64,000 nt of DNA from Leptospira wolbachii serovar Codice str. CDC (GTDB lineage Bacteria > Spirochaetota > Leptospiria > Leptospirales > Leptospiraceae), in contig NZ_AOGZ02000014.1 in the NCBI RefSeq assembly GCF_000332515.2, forward strand, positions 1,938,001-2,002,000, read 5' to 3'. Within the stretch, counting starts at the first letter, position 1. Each line of letters starts with the position of its first letter. A program made the position numbers and the translations under genes. The notes under the pieces were generated by a model. It had not been told where the DNA came from. It was given only the letters and a program-made list of their open reading frames with translations, and did not search any database. Positions 51,093 to 61,376 of the stretch are shown one piece after another.

Positions 51093-52931
51093 ATGAAAAA
51101 ATTTATCAATAAAGGTCTGGTGTTGGCTCTCATCGCGGTGATGGGATTAGCATCAGTAGACTGTCAAAAGAAAAAAAATGATAATACTGGCTTATTGCTT
51201 GCTGCATTGTTTTTCTTGAACCAACCCGAATACACTGTAGTTCTTACTGGAACATTGAAAGGGGCAGATAATTTGCCTATGAAAGATGGAAAAGTATCCA
51301 TTTCTGATGCAGAAGGAAGTTCTTTTTTATCAGGTGGACAGGGAACAATTTCTGATTTTACCACTTGTGCTACAAATGGTGCTCCACCTGCTAGTGGAAC
51401 GGTGGATGGAGAATTTACGCTTCTATTTAAAACTCCATCTCTTAACGGAAAATTAGCATTTGCTCCAACTGATGCAGCTTCCGCTACGAATGCAAATGGT
51501 TGTTCTAGTGGTACAGCCCCATTTATCAATAGTCTTGCTTCAAGTGATTTTACAAACGTTACCGGCGCACCTGGTATACTATCTGTGAATTTAAAACTGG
51601 AAGACAGACAAAACATTGATCAGGTAGGATTGAGTGGAAATTCAGGATATTCCATTACCGTCAAATCAATCAACGTATTTGTAAAAGGGGAATACACTCT
51701 ACAAAGCCCTACAGTTGGGGAAAACGTTTGCGATGGTCGTAGGTTAGGTGGAGGCCCAAGAATTGTATCTGGTTCCTTAACTGGATCAGAGACTTGGAAC
51801 GGAGGAATTTTATTACAGGGAACTGTTTTTGTTGAGTCTGGAGTTACAATTAATGTTGCACCTGGAACTGCAATTTTTGGTCAAAGAGGTTCCTCTATCT
51901 TTTTTAAACGTGGTTCTAAATTAGTCGCTAATGGAACAGCTGCCGATCCAATTTGTTGGTCGTCCGCAAGTTCACTTGGTTCTCGTTTTCCTGGAGATTG
52001 GGGTGGAATCGTTACCATTGGAGATAGTGGGGCGACTCGAGGTTCCAATACCGAAGGAACAACTCCGCAATCCTATGGTGGAACAGGTTCATTACCAGGA
52101 ACAAGTAATTTAGAGATGTCTTATAACATCGTTGAGTTTGGTGGAAATGAGGTAGCTCCAGGAGATGAGTTAAACAACTTAAGTTTATACGCTTCAAATA
52201 CAACTTTAAACCATGTTCAAGCTCATAGAGGTCTCGATGATCAAATTGAAGCTTGGGGTGGAACAGGTTCTTGGAATAACATCCTAGCTACTGGTGGATT
52301 GGACGATGACTTAGACTTGGACGAAGGGTTTGGTGGTCCAACACTTGGTTCTGGCGCAACAATTACGAATTTCATTTCCCACAAATATCCTGCTGCCTGT
52401 GGTGGTTCAGTTTCTACAGATCCTCACGGTTTGGAATGGGATGGGATTCATAGTGATGGTGGGGTAGCATGTAATTCACCTAGTGCTCCGTTACTCGCTC
52501 GTTGTACTACGGCTACTTTAAATAAATTTACCCTAATTGGAGCTGGAATTGCTGGCGGACAAGCAGCAAGACTTAGAGAAGGTGTCCAGGCAACTTTATC
52601 AAATGGAATTGCTTACGGACATGCTTTAGGATTCCGTGTGGATGGAGCAACTGCAGCTACTGTTGTTACGTTTACAGCTGGAACTGTTCGTGGTCAACAA
52701 GGACAAACAACGAATACAGCAACGGGTGCACCTACTGTAAACAGTACGGTAACCTATAACGTATCTGCGTTACCGATTGTATCCGATGGTGGAATTAATA
52801 CCGAATCGAATTGCGGGTTCGCAGCTACTAAGCCAGATTATACACTAAATGCAACTTATGCAGTAGCTGGACAAGGTGGAGCTGCTGATGGAAAATGGTG
52901 GGATGGATGGACGGTTTTTAGAGCTCGTTAA
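51093..52931 (+). CDS. Lipoprotein with beta-helix-like repeats, receptor-associated
   Basis: The signal peptide ends ASVDC (Cys24), followed by QKKKND. An Ig-like or carboxypeptidase-regulatory-like domain (YTVVLTGTLKGADNLPMKDGKVSISDAEG) is at ~47-75. The bulk from ~240 is a glycine- and asparagine-rich domain (PGTAIFGQRGSSIFFKRGSKLVANGT, PGDWGGIVTIGDS, NLEMSYNIVEFGGNEV, LDDQIEAWGGTGSWNNILATGGLDDDLDLDEG), with the look of a right-handed beta-helix and acidic calcium-type loops. Similar GDWGG lipoproteins often sit beside TonB-dependent receptors, as here. The ligand is unknown. SD AAAGAGGA precedes the ATG. Confidence 0.75.
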   Translation: MKKFINKGLVLALIAVMGLASVDCQKKKNDNTGLLLAALFFLNQPEYTVVLTGTLKGADNLPMKDGKVSISDAEGSSFLSGGQGTISDFTTCATNGAPPASGTVDGEFTLLFKTPSLNGKLAFAPTDAASATNANGCSSGTAPFINSLASSDFTNVTGAPGILSVNLKLEDRQNIDQVGLSGNSGYSITVKSINVFVKGEYTLQSPTVGENVCDGRRLGGGPRIVSGSLTGSETWNGGILLQGTVFVESGVTINVAPGTAIFGQRGSSIFFKRGSKLVANGTAADPICWSSASSLGSRFPGDWGGIVTIGDSGATRGSNTEGTTPQSYGGTGSLPGTSNLEMSYNIVEFGGNEVAPGDELNNLSLYASNTTLNHVQAHRGLDDQIEAWGGTGSWNNILATGGLDDDLDLDEGFGGPTLGSGATITNFISHKYPAACGGSVSTDPHGLEWDGIHSDGGVACNSPSAPLLARCTTATLNKFTLIGAGIAGGQAARLREGVQATLSNGIAYGHALGFRVDGATAATVVTFTAGTVRGQQGQTTNTATGAPTVNSTVTYNVSALPIVSDGGINTESNCGFAATKPDYTLNATYAVAGQGGAADGKWWDGWTVFRAR

Positions 52932-52956
52932 TCTAACCATCTAAACTTGAAAAGAA

Positions 52957-52986
52957 AGAAACCCTAGCAAAAAAGCTAGGGTTTCT
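52957..52986. terminator. Perfect 12-bp hairpin after the beta-helix lipoprotein
   Basis: AGAAACCCTAGC (52957-52968) pairs perfectly with GCTAGGGTTTCT (52975-52986) around a six-A loop. The downstream GCATTTGG lacks a T-run, so it could be a terminator or a transcript-stabilising stem. The next gene starts 12 bp later. Confidence 0.6.
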
Positions 52987-52998
52987 GCATTTGGAACT

Positions 52999-53589
52999 AT
53001 GAAACAATTTTACATTATTATATTTTTTTTATTAGCATTCTCCAGCATTTTTTTCACCAGTAATTGCAATGAAAATGATTGGAGGAATGATCCTCAATAC
53101 CAGAACAAGGAACTGGAAGCAAAGCTCCAAAAATCCAAAACAGAAATCTTATCTAAGAAGAAAAAAAATTATGAGCTAACCTTTGGCTATAATTCAAAAC
53201 AAGATGCGATTAAATATTTTCTAGAAGAAATTCAAAAATCAGATAAGTCTATTCCGTTAAAAAGCTTTATTTCTTGGTCAGACCAAGTAGACGTAATTTT
53301 TCCAAATACTTACGGATTTGGGACAGCCCTTGATTCAAACTCACTCGAAGACTATAAAGTAATTTTATACGAAAGAGAAAAATTAGGAATGGAGATGATC
53401 CACTCGACATTATCAACTTCTTTTGCGATTCAAAATATTGAATGGGAAAAACCTCGGTTTTACAATGAATTAAAAGCTCATAAGCCAAAAGTTGTGATCC
53501 GAACAAAAGCAGGACTTCAAGAGTTAACTCAGATCAAGATGGTCTATGAGATAGGAAATAAATACATAGTAGGTGTTGTAGGGCCTTAA
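52999..53589 (+). CDS. Lipoprotein of unknown function
   Basis: The signal peptide ends FTSNC (Cys23), followed by NENDWRNDPQYQNKEL. The 196-residue protein is charged and helical, with a stretch KSKTEILSKKKKNYELTFGYNSK, then a beta-rich C-terminal half. No family is recognised. It lies between the beta-helix lipoprotein and the TonB-dependent receptor on the same strand, so it may belong to the same uptake unit. The strong hairpin upstream could reduce its expression. Confidence 0.65.
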   Translation: MKQFYIIIFFLLAFSSIFFTSNCNENDWRNDPQYQNKELEAKLQKSKTEILSKKKKNYELTFGYNSKQDAIKYFLEEIQKSDKSIPLKSFISWSDQVDVIFPNTYGFGTALDSNSLEDYKVILYEREKLGMEMIHSTLSTSFAIQNIEWEKPRFYNELKAHKPKVVIRTKAGLQELTQIKMVYEIGNKYIVGVVGP

Positions 53590-53709
53590 GGCTCTACATA
53601 TAATATTACAATTTTGTAACAAACGATTCATCAATTCGTAACGTATCCGAAACTCCTTTTCATTTACCCCTCGGCTTTTATTCGAATGCTTGCCATTAGC
53701 AGGCAATTT

Positions 53710-56697
53710 ATGAACAATTCAAAATTACTTGGAGCCATATTATTCTCTCTTTTCTTATGGATTCCAAATATAATTCATGCACAAACATCTGGAACCGTGC
53801 GCGGAACAATTATTGATTCTGAAAACGGAGAAGCAGTATTCGGTGCAACAATCGTTGTCCGGTCTGAAAAGAAATTTGCGAAAACAGATTTTGACGGTAA
53901 ATACAATTTAGAACTTCCAGCAGGTAACTACCAAATAGAATACCAGATGTATGGATATGGACCTCAAACCAAATCTGTGACAATAATCGCTGGAAAACCA
54001 GTTCAGGTGAACGTTACTTTTGGTGCACAGGTATTACAAACCGTTGAAGTAAAAGATAGGGCCATCAATGAATCTGATGCTTCTTTATTGCAACTTCAGA
54101 AAAAAACAGCTTCGGTTTCAGATGCGATTGGTGCTGAAGCAATTAAAAAATCTCCAGACTCTTCTGCCAGTGAAGTAGTTAGGCGCGTAACAGGTATTAC
54201 AATCATTGGAGGAAAATATGTATTTGTTAGGGGACTTGGTGAACGATATTCTTCAACATATTTAAACGATGCATACATACCCTCGACAGAGCCTGACAAA
54301 CGAGTCGTTCCTCTTGACCTATTTCCCGCAAATTTAATCAAGAATATCAGAATCATTAAAACATTTGTTCCGGAAGAATCAGCTGAATTCTCCGGCGGGT
54401 TAGTTAAAATTGAAACTAAAGAATATCCTGACGATTTTACAATGACCTTGGGATTAGGTTTAGGGGCTAACTCTAACACGACTCGAAACAGATGGCTTTC
54501 TTTTAAAGGAGGCGATTTTTTAGGTAGAACAACGGAAAACCAAAAACTACCTGATCTCGTAAGTGCAGTTCCAAATTATCTCCCTTTTGAACCAGGAAGT
54601 CGATTTGGCGGTATCGATCCAAAATTGGTTAGTTTGGGTGCGGTTACATTCCCTTCACAATGGACACCTGATCAATCAAAAGCTCCTTATGATAAAAACT
54701 TTAATTTTACAGTTGGTAAAACTTTTAAATTAACTGATACAGGCCAGAGATTAGGTATTATTTTTGGTACAACACACTCTGTTGACTATAGGTTCAGAAG
54801 ACAAAAAGATGCTCGCTATGTTCCCGTAAATTCTGTAGCACCAACGATAAATGAAGCTACTACTTTGAATCCTATTCAGACTCAAGATGCTGATTTATAT
54901 GTAGAAGAAAGATTGTTTGGTAACAATTTGAATTTAGCGTATGAGCCAAAAGCAGGACAACAATTCTTCTTAAAAAATTTCTACTCTATCTCTTCTGAGA
55001 AATCGGTAAGAGATGCCAGTGGTTCAAATAATAGGGATAGTTTTGACTTCTATAGCTTAACAAATGATTTTATCAGTCGTCAGCTTTTTAATTCAAGTTT
55101 TGGTGGTAAACACGCATTAAACTTAGGTAGTTTAAGTAGACCACATACTTTAGATTGGCAAATGAATTATGGGGAAGCTAAGAGAGATGAACCGAATCTT
55201 ACACAACAAGTTTGGCGTAGGCCTCAAGGCTCTTCAGTTACAACAATTCCAACTAGACTTGGAAACAACCCTGATGGCTCGCGATTTTATTCAACATCTG
55301 GTGATACAGTTCGAAGTGTAAGTTTTGCTTACGAGATTCCTTTTGACCAATGGAACGGATTAAAATCGTCCTTTAAGGTAGGTGGAAGTGCTCTTGATAG
55401 ATTTAAAAGTTTTACATTTAGAGAGTTTGGATCTAAATCAAATATTGGTTCAACACAATCTGATTTATATCTAGTCCCTGGTGAAATTGTTTATAATCCA
55501 TTAGAGTATGTTCGAACCAATTCCAATGGAGTTGGTAATAAAACTTTCTCCGAAAGACAAGTTGAGCCGAATGCTTATGATGCTTACCAAAAACTACATA
55601 GTTATTTTGGTCAAATTGATATGCCATTAATCCCAAAACTACGGTTTATTGGTGGTGCAAGATATGAAGATTCATTCCAAAAAGTTAAAACATTTGTATT
55701 AAAAGAACAATTTGATGTAAGGAAACCTGGTTACGGATGTGACTTTGAATCTGAATATGAAAGAATAGCATTAATCAACAATAAAGTTTGCCCTGCAGAT
55801 AATAATGGTGTTGGTGTGATTCGTACTCGTGATGTTCTTCCGAGTGCCAATTTTGTTTATGAATTTCTTCAGGATCAAAACCTAAGGTTCGGTTACACTC
55901 AAACTTTAACAAGACCTGATTTTAGAGAGATGTCTCCTTTCGCTTTCACTCCTTACTTTGGTGGTGATAGAATCAGAGGAAATCCAAATTTACAAAGAAC
56001 ATACATTCATAACTTTGATTTCCGATATGAATACTTTATGGGTGGTGCAAACTATGTGGCAGCCGGTGTATTCCATAAAGATCTATCCAATCCGATTGAG
56101 TTGATTGGACAACCGGTGGCAGGTCAAATATCTCCATTTTTTACTTATGCAAATGCAAATCGAGCAACGATTCGTGGGGTTGAGCTTGATTTCAGAAGAG
56201 AATTTTTTGATAGATTCCGTTTCGAAACTAACGTATTTTTTATTAAATCTTTAGTAAACGTGATCTCTTGGGAACAATTTACTGTCGGAAAAGTTGGATT
56301 GTTAGATCCTAACGATAGGGGATTTTCTTATGATCCAACAAATATCCGCAGGCCCTTACAAGGTCAGTCTGACTTTGTTGCTAACTTGAAGTTCGACGTA
56401 TATTTGAATAAATTAAAAACAACAACTATAGGTCTTTACTATAACTATTTTGGAGATCGGATTTTCATTGTTGGTGCAAATGGTTCACCTGATGCCTATG
56501 AACGTGGTGTTGGACTCACTGACATTGTATTCTCCCATAAAATGGATGATAAATTAGATTTTAAATTTGCAGCAAAGAACGTAACTGATCAAAGATTTAA
56601 AATCTATGTTAAGGACGAACTATTAAACGAAGAAAAACTATTCCGATCTTATCGAGAAGGGGTTTCTTTCTCTATGTCTGCTAGTTATAAGTTCTAA
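53710..56697 (+). CDS. TonB-dependent receptor with carboxypeptidase-regulatory-like domain
   Basis: TonB-dependent receptors import iron complexes or carbohydrates across the outer membrane. A signal peptide ([19 protein letters not shown]) is followed by a CarboxypepD_reg-like domain ([24 protein letters not shown]). The plug follows ([36 protein letters not shown]). The barrel runs to a terminal F in SMSASYKF, the usual OMP ending. The plug and the [21 protein letters not shown] repeat suggest the Bacteroidetes-like branch. The ATG at 53710 has AGCAGG upstream and is preferred over 53686. The flanking lipoproteins may be ligand-binding partners. Confidence 0.92.
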   Translation: MNNSKLLGAILFSLFLWIPNIIHAQTSGTVRGTIIDSENGEAVFGATIVVRSEKKFAKTDFDGKYNLELPAGNYQIEYQMYGYGPQTKSVTIIAGKPVQVNVTFGAQVLQTVEVKDRAINESDASLLQLQKKTASVSDAIGAEAIKKSPDSSASEVVRRVTGITIIGGKYVFVRGLGERYSSTYLNDAYIPSTEPDKRVVPLDLFPANLIKNIRIIKTFVPEESAEFSGGLVKIETKEYPDDFTMTLGLGLGANSNTTRNRWLSFKGGDFLGRTTENQKLPDLVSAVPNYLPFEPGSRFGGIDPKLVSLGAVTFPSQWTPDQSKAPYDKNFNFTVGKTFKLTDTGQRLGIIFGTTHSVDYRFRRQKDARYVPVNSVAPTINEATTLNPIQTQDADLYVEERLFGNNLNLAYEPKAGQQFFLKNFYSISSEKSVRDASGSNNRDSFDFYSLTNDFISRQLFNSSFGGKHALNLGSLSRPHTLDWQMNYGEAKRDEPNLTQQVWRRPQGSSVTTIPTRLGNNPDGSRFYSTSGDTVRSVSFAYEIPFDQWNGLKSSFKVGGSALDRFKSFTFREFGSKSNIGSTQSDLYLVPGEIVYNPLEYVRTNSNGVGNKTFSERQVEPNAYDAYQKLHSYFGQIDMPLIPKLRFIGGARYEDSFQKVKTFVLKEQFDVRKPGYGCDFESEYERIALINNKVCPADNNGVGVIRTRDVLPSANFVYEFLQDQNLRFGYTQTLTRPDFREMSPFAFTPYFGGDRIRGNPNLQRTYIHNFDFRYEYFMGGANYVAAGVFHKDLSNPIELIGQPVAGQISPFFTYANANRATIRGVELDFRREFFDRFRFETNVFFIKSLVNVISWEQFTVGKVGLLDPNDRGFSYDPTNIRRPLQGQSDFVANLKFDVYLNKLKTTTIGLYYNYFGDRIFIVGANGSPDAYERGVGLTDIVFSHKMDDKLDFKFAAKNVTDQRFKIYVKDELLNEEKLFRSYREGVSFSMSASYKF

Positions 56698-56726
56698 ACA
56701 TTCTGACATTACATTGGTAAACACTG

Positions 56727-56743
56727 ACCCCGCAAAGCGGGGT
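56727..56743 (+). terminator. Intrinsic terminator of the TonB receptor
   Basis: ACCCCGC (56727-56733) pairs with GCGGGGT (56737-56743) around AAA. The T-rich TAGTTACTCTTGTT follows. It lies 30 bp after the receptor stop and before a convergent gene. Confidence 0.7.
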
Positions 56744-56797
56744 TAGTTACTCTTGTTGATTTCGCCAACCACTCACTAAAAATTTAAACTCCTTACT

Positions 56798-57628
56798 TTA
56801 TTTCCCTTCCGTATTTACGATAATCGGTAATCCATCTTTTCCATTCGGAACAAAAATCAATTTGTTGTTTGGGTTCTCCATTGCCTTCAATTGAATGTAT
56901 CTCGGTGTCAATGATTCTGAAATCATCCGTTGCGCCTTTGCTTGCGCTTCCGCTTCAATGAGTACAGCCTTCGCTCTACCATCAGCAGAGATCTGTTGAA
57001 TTTCGGCATCTCGTTTGGCAATATTGATTTCAAACTTCATTTGTTCTTGTTCTTGTTGTTTGGTGAGTTTGCTTTCGATAGCTTTAAGAATCGACGGGCT
57101 ATACTCCACATCATCAATAATGACATCATCTATTTCAACATGTTTGTCTTTTAACTTTTCAGTGAGGGATTTTTTAATCTGGGCAGATACATTAGGTGTT
57201 TCTTTGGAAATGGAAACCATATTGTATGCGGATAGAATATTTCGTATTGCTGTGCGGAACTGTGGTTTTACAACTTTTTCATAGTAGTCTCTTCCGATTT
57301 CCATTTCTAAATCATAAATTTCGTTTTGGACTGGCCGGATGATGATCGCCGCACTTACTGTAATTGTTAAATCATCGCGTGTAAGCACCTCTACCTTCTC
57401 TTGGTGGCTCATCCATTGGATCGAGTAAACATATACACTATTCCAAGGCATATAGGTTTGTACTCTGGATTCTAGAGGTTTTTGGCTAAGTCCAGTGCTA
57501 TAGGGCCGCCACATAAGTCCTACCTCTCCCGGACTAATGATGGAGAGACAGGATACAAAAGAGGAAAGGCTAACACCTAAAATAGTAAGGAACTGGAAAC
57601 TGTTTGGAAAAATGGATCGACGTTTCAT
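56798..57628 (-). CDS. SPFH/prohibitin-family lipoprotein
   Basis: The 276-residue protein has an N-terminal leader ending SFVSC (Cys27), then the band-7 opening IISPGEVGLMWRPYSTG. The SPFH domain (VLTRDDLTITVSAAIIIRPV) runs to about residue 190. A long helix follows, EAQAKAQRMISE, rich in Ala, Glu and Gln. Prohibitins organise membranes and modulate AAA proteases such as FtsH. No transmembrane anchor other than the lipid leader is visible, so it may be outside the cytoplasm, which would be unusual. It is divergent from the ankyrin gene, 24 bp away. Confidence 0.87.
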   Translation of the reverse strand: MKRRSIFPNSFQFLTILGVSLSSFVSCLSIISPGEVGLMWRPYSTGLSQKPLESRVQTYMPWNSVYVYSIQWMSHQEKVEVLTRDDLTITVSAAIIIRPVQNEIYDLEMEIGRDYYEKVVKPQFRTAIRNILSAYNMVSISKETPNVSAQIKKSLTEKLKDKHVEIDDVIIDDVEYSPSILKAIESKLTKQQEQEQMKFEINIAKRDAEIQQISADGRAKAVLIEAEAQAKAQRMISESLTPRYIQLKAMENPNNKLIFVPNGKDGLPIIVNTEGK

Positions 57629-57652
57629 AGTTAAACCATTAGACTAAAACCG

Positions 57653-58147
57653 ATGTTACAATTTCTATCCAGTCGATTTTTAATTCCGAAGCGGTTCTTT
57701 CTCATTTTTTTGACAACCCTCGGGCTTGGTGTTTCGTGTATGGAGGATGAATCCGTCGTAAAAGCTCCTATGAGTCCAGAACTACGTATTTTCCAAGCTG
57801 TAGAAAAGGGAAACTTAGAGCTTGTGAAAGAGCTTTTGTCAAATGGTGTTTCCATCAATGCTAAGGATTCCTTAGGCAATTCCACTCTCATCAAAGCAGT
57901 GGATGAAGAAGACCTTACAATCGCAAAATTTTTGATCGCAAAAGGTGCCAATGTCAATCTTCGCAATACCACGGGAGAGACAGCTCTCTACCGAGCCATC
58001 TATCGTGGCAATTTAGAATTAGTCAAAATGCTTGTATCGGCGGGTGCAGAGACCAAAGTCAAAACAGTGGGTGGGATCAGTCTTGTGGACCTTGCCGAAG
58101 AACGGGGCGAAGAGGGGATTCTCAAATATCTGGGTTCTTTAAAATAG
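57653..58147 (+). CDS. Ankyrin-repeat lipoprotein
   Basis: The signal peptide ends LGVSC (Cys29). Ankyrin repeats follow from ~40: LRIFQAVEKGNLELVKELLSNGVSINAKDS, TLIKAVDEEDLTIAKFLIAKGANVNLRNT and ALYRAIYRGNLELVKMLVSAGAETK. The 164-residue protein is thus a small exported protein-binding module. It may interact with the divergently transcribed SPFH lipoprotein. No catalytic region is present. A 330-bp gap with inverted repeats follows. Confidence 0.85.
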   Translation: MLQFLSSRFLIPKRFFLIFLTTLGLGVSCMEDESVVKAPMSPELRIFQAVEKGNLELVKELLSNGVSINAKDSLGNSTLIKAVDEEDLTIAKFLIAKGANVNLRNTTGETALYRAIYRGNLELVKMLVSAGAETKVKTVGGISLVDLAEERGEEGILKYLGSLK

Positions 58148-58477
58148 GAAATCCAACTAACGAAGCGATTATACCTATACATAGAATAGCCTATTCGTTA
58201 GGCGCAAGGCTCTAGTAAATTCAATTAAACTTTTTTAACTATAGGACCCTGCACATAACAGCGACTAACGATATCTATAGAGATAAACTTTATCCATAGA
58301 ATTAAAATTAGTAGATTCCAAATCTTTTTACTATAAAAGCAATAACGTAGCCACTATTCTAAGTTAGGTGGCTACGATTGTTTTCGGCGCGGATTAATTT
58401 TGACTTTGGGAAGCTTCTACTAATAACCGTCTGTCTGTTTCTCTAGTCACAGATAAATCTAGATTTTTATTTCTCTT
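58148..58477. other. Intergenic region with inverted repeats, no gene found
   Basis: The 330-bp AT-rich gap lies between the convergent ankyrin and M20 peptidase genes. CTAACGAA (58157-58164) and TTCGTTAG (58194-58201) form an 8-bp inverted repeat with a 29-nt loop, and GTTAGGC lies at its right end. A second palindrome is at 58346-58376. No open frame with a ribosome-binding site is seen. Confidence 0.5.
58346..58376. terminator. Hairpin between convergent genes
   Basis: CGTAGCCAC (58346-58354) and GTGGCTACG (58368-58376) form a perfect 9-bp stem with a 13-nt loop. ATTGTTTT follows on the plus strand and TTATTGCTTTTA on the minus strand, so it may terminate both the ankyrin and the M20 peptidase transcripts. 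Confidence 0.55.
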
Positions 58478-59917
58478 CTACTGATTCATCTCCACAAGAG
58501 TCTCAAAAAGAATCTTTGTTCCCAGTTCCAAATTATCAATTGTCATATTTTCGTTTTTTCCATGCATCCCATCAATGTCTTCCGTTTTGAGAACTGCGGG
58601 AATGAGCCCGTATGCTTTGATACCCACTCTTCGTAAGTAAGAATTGTCTGTTTTTCCTGGAGAAAGGAAAGGAGTCACTGTACTGTTGGGAAATTTATTC
58701 ACCGACACAGCAGCCAGTGTACTAAAAAACTTTGTATTGATAGGAGATACATCGGTGGGATTGATATCGGTAAAAGTAATTTCTGCTTTATATTTTTCTG
58801 CGATTTTTTTTACTTTCGAAGCAAACTCTTCGATATCCACTCCAGGTAATGTTCGTATGTCCAATCTACCGGAAGCTTCACCTGCAATGACATTCTCTCC
58901 ACCTTCACCCTCAGAAGTACGAAATCCAGTAATGGACTTTGTATTGGTTGTCATCGCTGTAAGGTGACGATTACTTCGAATTGTTCCATGTAATAAAGGT
59001 TTAATCAGAGGGTTTCTAGCATTTTTTAAGAAGAATGATTTAGGAAAGGAGCTGATAGTCCCAAGTTGATAAAAGAATGCATCGGTTTCTTCTGTTATGC
59101 GAATGTCGGATTCTAACTCTCGAACTTCATTAAAAAATTGGATTAAGGACAACGCCGGGTACTGAGGAGGTGGAGAAGATCCATGCCCGCTGGTTCCGGT
59201 GATCTTTGCTCGTAACCAGATATTTCCTTTCTCCGCATATTGAATGTTAAAGATGGTGGCACCAGGAATCACAATATCTCTTGTGGCCACTCCACCTTCG
59301 TTGATGGCATACTCATAACCTTCAAAAACATGTTTTTGTTTTGAAGTCATATATTTCCCACCTAAGACAGATCCTGATTCTTCATCGGCCAAAGCCAGAT
59401 ACATAATTTTTCTTGTTCTTGGAATTCCCGATCGTTTTACCTCAAGAAAAGCAAGTAACTCCATAACGGCCATTCCCTTCATGTCAATTGCTCCGCGTCC
59501 CCAAACACGACCTTCACTTACCGTTCCCGATAGGGGTGGTAATTTCCACTCCTTTGCATCAAATTCAACGGTGTCCAAATGGTTTGCGAGGATGATCCCT
59601 GGCTCGGGATTAGGAACGGTTGCTGGCAGTTCAGCAATTAAATTGGGTCTTGTCGGGAATTTGGGATCAAAAACAAAACGAGAAGGGATCCCTTCCTTTG
59701 CGAGAACTCCTTGGATGTATTTTGCCACCTGGATTTCATTTCCACGAACAGAGGGGATCTTTAAGAGGTCGGATAGAAGTTTGACTGCTTCTGTTCTACG
59801 GACTTCCCAATTGACTTTGGGATACGACTGCTTTAATTCTGCATACTTTACTTTTTGACCGAAGGAACATTGTAAACTGAATACCGTTACCAATAAAAAC
59901 GAAATAAAAAACTTCAT
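58478..59917 (-). CDS. M20 family metallopeptidase lipoprotein
   Basis: The 479-residue protein opens with a signal ending SLQC (Cys17). M20 motifs are present: HLDTVEFDAKEWKLPP with the first zinc His and Asp, GRGAIDMKGM with the bridging Asp, and LADEESGSVLGGKYM with the catalytic Glu pair. The dimerisation domain is at ~215-330. Later HGKNENMTI carries the last zinc His. Such enzymes hydrolyse peptides or acylated amino acids; the extracytoplasmic lipidated form suggests nutrient scavenging. It stands alone on the minus strand. Confidence 0.92.
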   Translation of the reverse strand: MKFFISFLLVTVFSLQCSFGQKVKYAELKQSYPKVNWEVRRTEAVKLLSDLLKIPSVRGNEIQVAKYIQGVLAKEGIPSRFVFDPKFPTRPNLIAELPATVPNPEPGIILANHLDTVEFDAKEWKLPPLSGTVSEGRVWGRGAIDMKGMAVMELLAFLEVKRSGIPRTRKIMYLALADEESGSVLGGKYMTSKQKHVFEGYEYAINEGGVATRDIVIPGATIFNIQYAEKGNIWLRAKITGTSGHGSSPPPQYPALSLIQFFNEVRELESDIRITEETDAFFYQLGTISSFPKSFFLKNARNPLIKPLLHGTIRSNRHLTAMTTNTKSITGFRTSEGEGGENVIAGEASGRLDIRTLPGVDIEEFASKVKKIAEKYKAEITFTDINPTDVSPINTKFFSTLAAVSVNKFPNSTVTPFLSPGKTDNSYLRRVGIKAYGLIPAVLKTEDIDGMHGKNENMTIDNLELGTKILFETLVEMNQ

Positions 59918-59987
59918 GAAACTATTTCTCCCTCTTCTTCCAAAGAAAGAGAATCATGAATTTCAAAACTTGAAAGAAAAAACTAAC

Positions 59988-60590
59988 TTAGATTTTTCGT
60001 AAAACAAGTCGGACGATGGCCGCCTTTCCTCTATGGAACGGACTTTCGTTTAGTTCAATTTCCAAAGCCTCTTCGTATTCAATGTTCATTTCTGAAAAGT
60101 CCATCCTTAAATCCTTTAGATTGCATAACATATCCGGATCTTTGGGTCCACCAGAGCTGTATTGTAACTGGTCGGGGGAGAATGCTTCTAATAATAAAAT
60201 TCCACCTGGTTTCAAAGTCCTAACACAATTCCTATGAACAGTAGTGCGAATGGATTTATGAAAATGGCAATAGATCAAAGCAACCATATCCATTTGTTCA
60301 GGAGCATAAGGATAATTCAAAACATCAGAGATTTCATAATGAAAGGTTACATTTTTTTCTTTCGCGAGTGCTGTAGCCTTCTGTTTTCCTGCTTCTGATT
60401 GGTCAAAGGCAAATACATCCCAACCCAAACCCGCAGCAAACACAGCATTTCTTCCTTCTCCCTCACAAGGAAAAAGGATTCTTCCTTTTTTTAAATTTGG
60501 TAGACGAGTGCGTAAAAAATCGTTTGGGTCCTTCCCGTAAACATAGTCTTCACTCGCATAACGTTCATTCCAGAAAGTTTTAGAATACAT
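59988..60590 (-). CDS. Class I SAM-dependent methyltransferase (TehB-like)
   Basis: The 200-residue protein begins TFWNERYASEDYVYGKDPNDFL, a TehB/thiopurine-methyltransferase-type start, with motif I ILFPCEGEGRNAVFAAGLGWDVFAFDQS. LYCHFHK-like and RTLKPGGILLLEAF follow. It should methylate a small molecule or metalloid compound; the substrate is unknown. It lies between the M20 peptidase gene and the nitroreductase gene on the same strand, with gaps of about 70 bp each. Confidence 0.85.
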   Translation of the reverse strand: MYSKTFWNERYASEDYVYGKDPNDFLRTRLPNLKKGRILFPCEGEGRNAVFAAGLGWDVFAFDQSEAGKQKATALAKEKNVTFHYEISDVLNYPYAPEQMDMVALIYCHFHKSIRTTVHRNCVRTLKPGGILLLEAFSPDQLQYSSGGPKDPDMLCNLKDLRMDFSEMNIEYEEALEIELNESPFHRGKAAIVRLVLRKI

Positions 60591-60663
60591 ACTGCCTCTA
60601 CTGCTTGCAATTTTTTATGGTCGGATCATCATATACTAAACTCTCCAATTCAGAAATGTTTTT

Positions 60664-61356
60664 TTAATAGAAATGAAGTAAATCTTCGGCTGATTCTCGC
60701 GGGGTATGGAAACGATTGAGTTCAGAATCAGGTTTTGGATACCCAATACTTATTCCCATGATCACCTTTTCTTCTTTGGGTAACTCGAGAGAACTTCGAA
60801 CCACATCGGGAAAGGCACCGAGGGCTGCTTGGGGGCAGGTTCCCAAACCTTCTTCTCTTGCTAGGAGGAGAACCGATTGAACAAAACAACCCAAATCAAT
60901 GCCTACAAAAAAGTTAAGATCAAATTTAGATGTGATAAAAACAGCCGTGGGTGCGCCAAAAAATTCAAAGTTACGGAGCATAAATTGGTCCCTCGCATCT
61001 TTGTCTTTTCTATCAATTCCAGCCACTCCGTAGATTTTCATTCCTAAATCAAACATCCGTTTTTTGGCATCACTGGGATAGGACTCTGGCCAATTCGTTT
61101 CCGGCTGCGGAGTGGATGTGCGTGCCGCTTTTGTCAATTCTGCTGCCAAAAGATCTCGTTTTTCCCCACTGACAATATGAATCTTCCAGGGTTGGGAGTT
61201 TTTCCAACTGGGTGTACGTAAGGCTTTTTTAAAGATTTGTTTGAGGGTTTCTTCTGGAATGGGTTTGGGTAGATATTCTCGGATGCTGTGCCTGGTTTCC
61301 AAGGCTTCGGTGACGGTGGTTGCCATTTCGTGGATGGATATCATTTCAGAGTTCAT
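60664..61356 (-). CDS. Nitroreductase family flavoprotein
   Basis: FMN-dependent nitroreductases reduce nitro-compounds, quinones or related substrates. The N-terminal RHSIREYLPKPIPEETLKQIFKKALRTPSWKNSQPW carries the FMN-binding Arg-Ser-x-Arg type signature. LGCFVQSVLLLAREEGLGTCPQA and MGISIGYPKPDSELN complete the fold. At 230 residues it is normal. It is divergent from tetR, with two operator-like dyads between them, so it is likely under that repressor. The inducing compound is unknown. Confidence 0.9.
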   Translation of the reverse strand: MNSEMISIHEMATTVTEALETRHSIREYLPKPIPEETLKQIFKKALRTPSWKNSQPWKIHIVSGEKRDLLAAELTKAARTSTPQPETNWPESYPSDAKKRMFDLGMKIYGVAGIDRKDKDARDQFMLRNFEFFGAPTAVFITSKFDLNFFVGIDLGCFVQSVLLLAREEGLGTCPQAALGAFPDVVRSSLELPKEEKVIMGISIGYPKPDSELNRFHTPRESAEDLLHFY

Positions 61357-61376
61357 TTACTTTTCTCCTAAACCAC

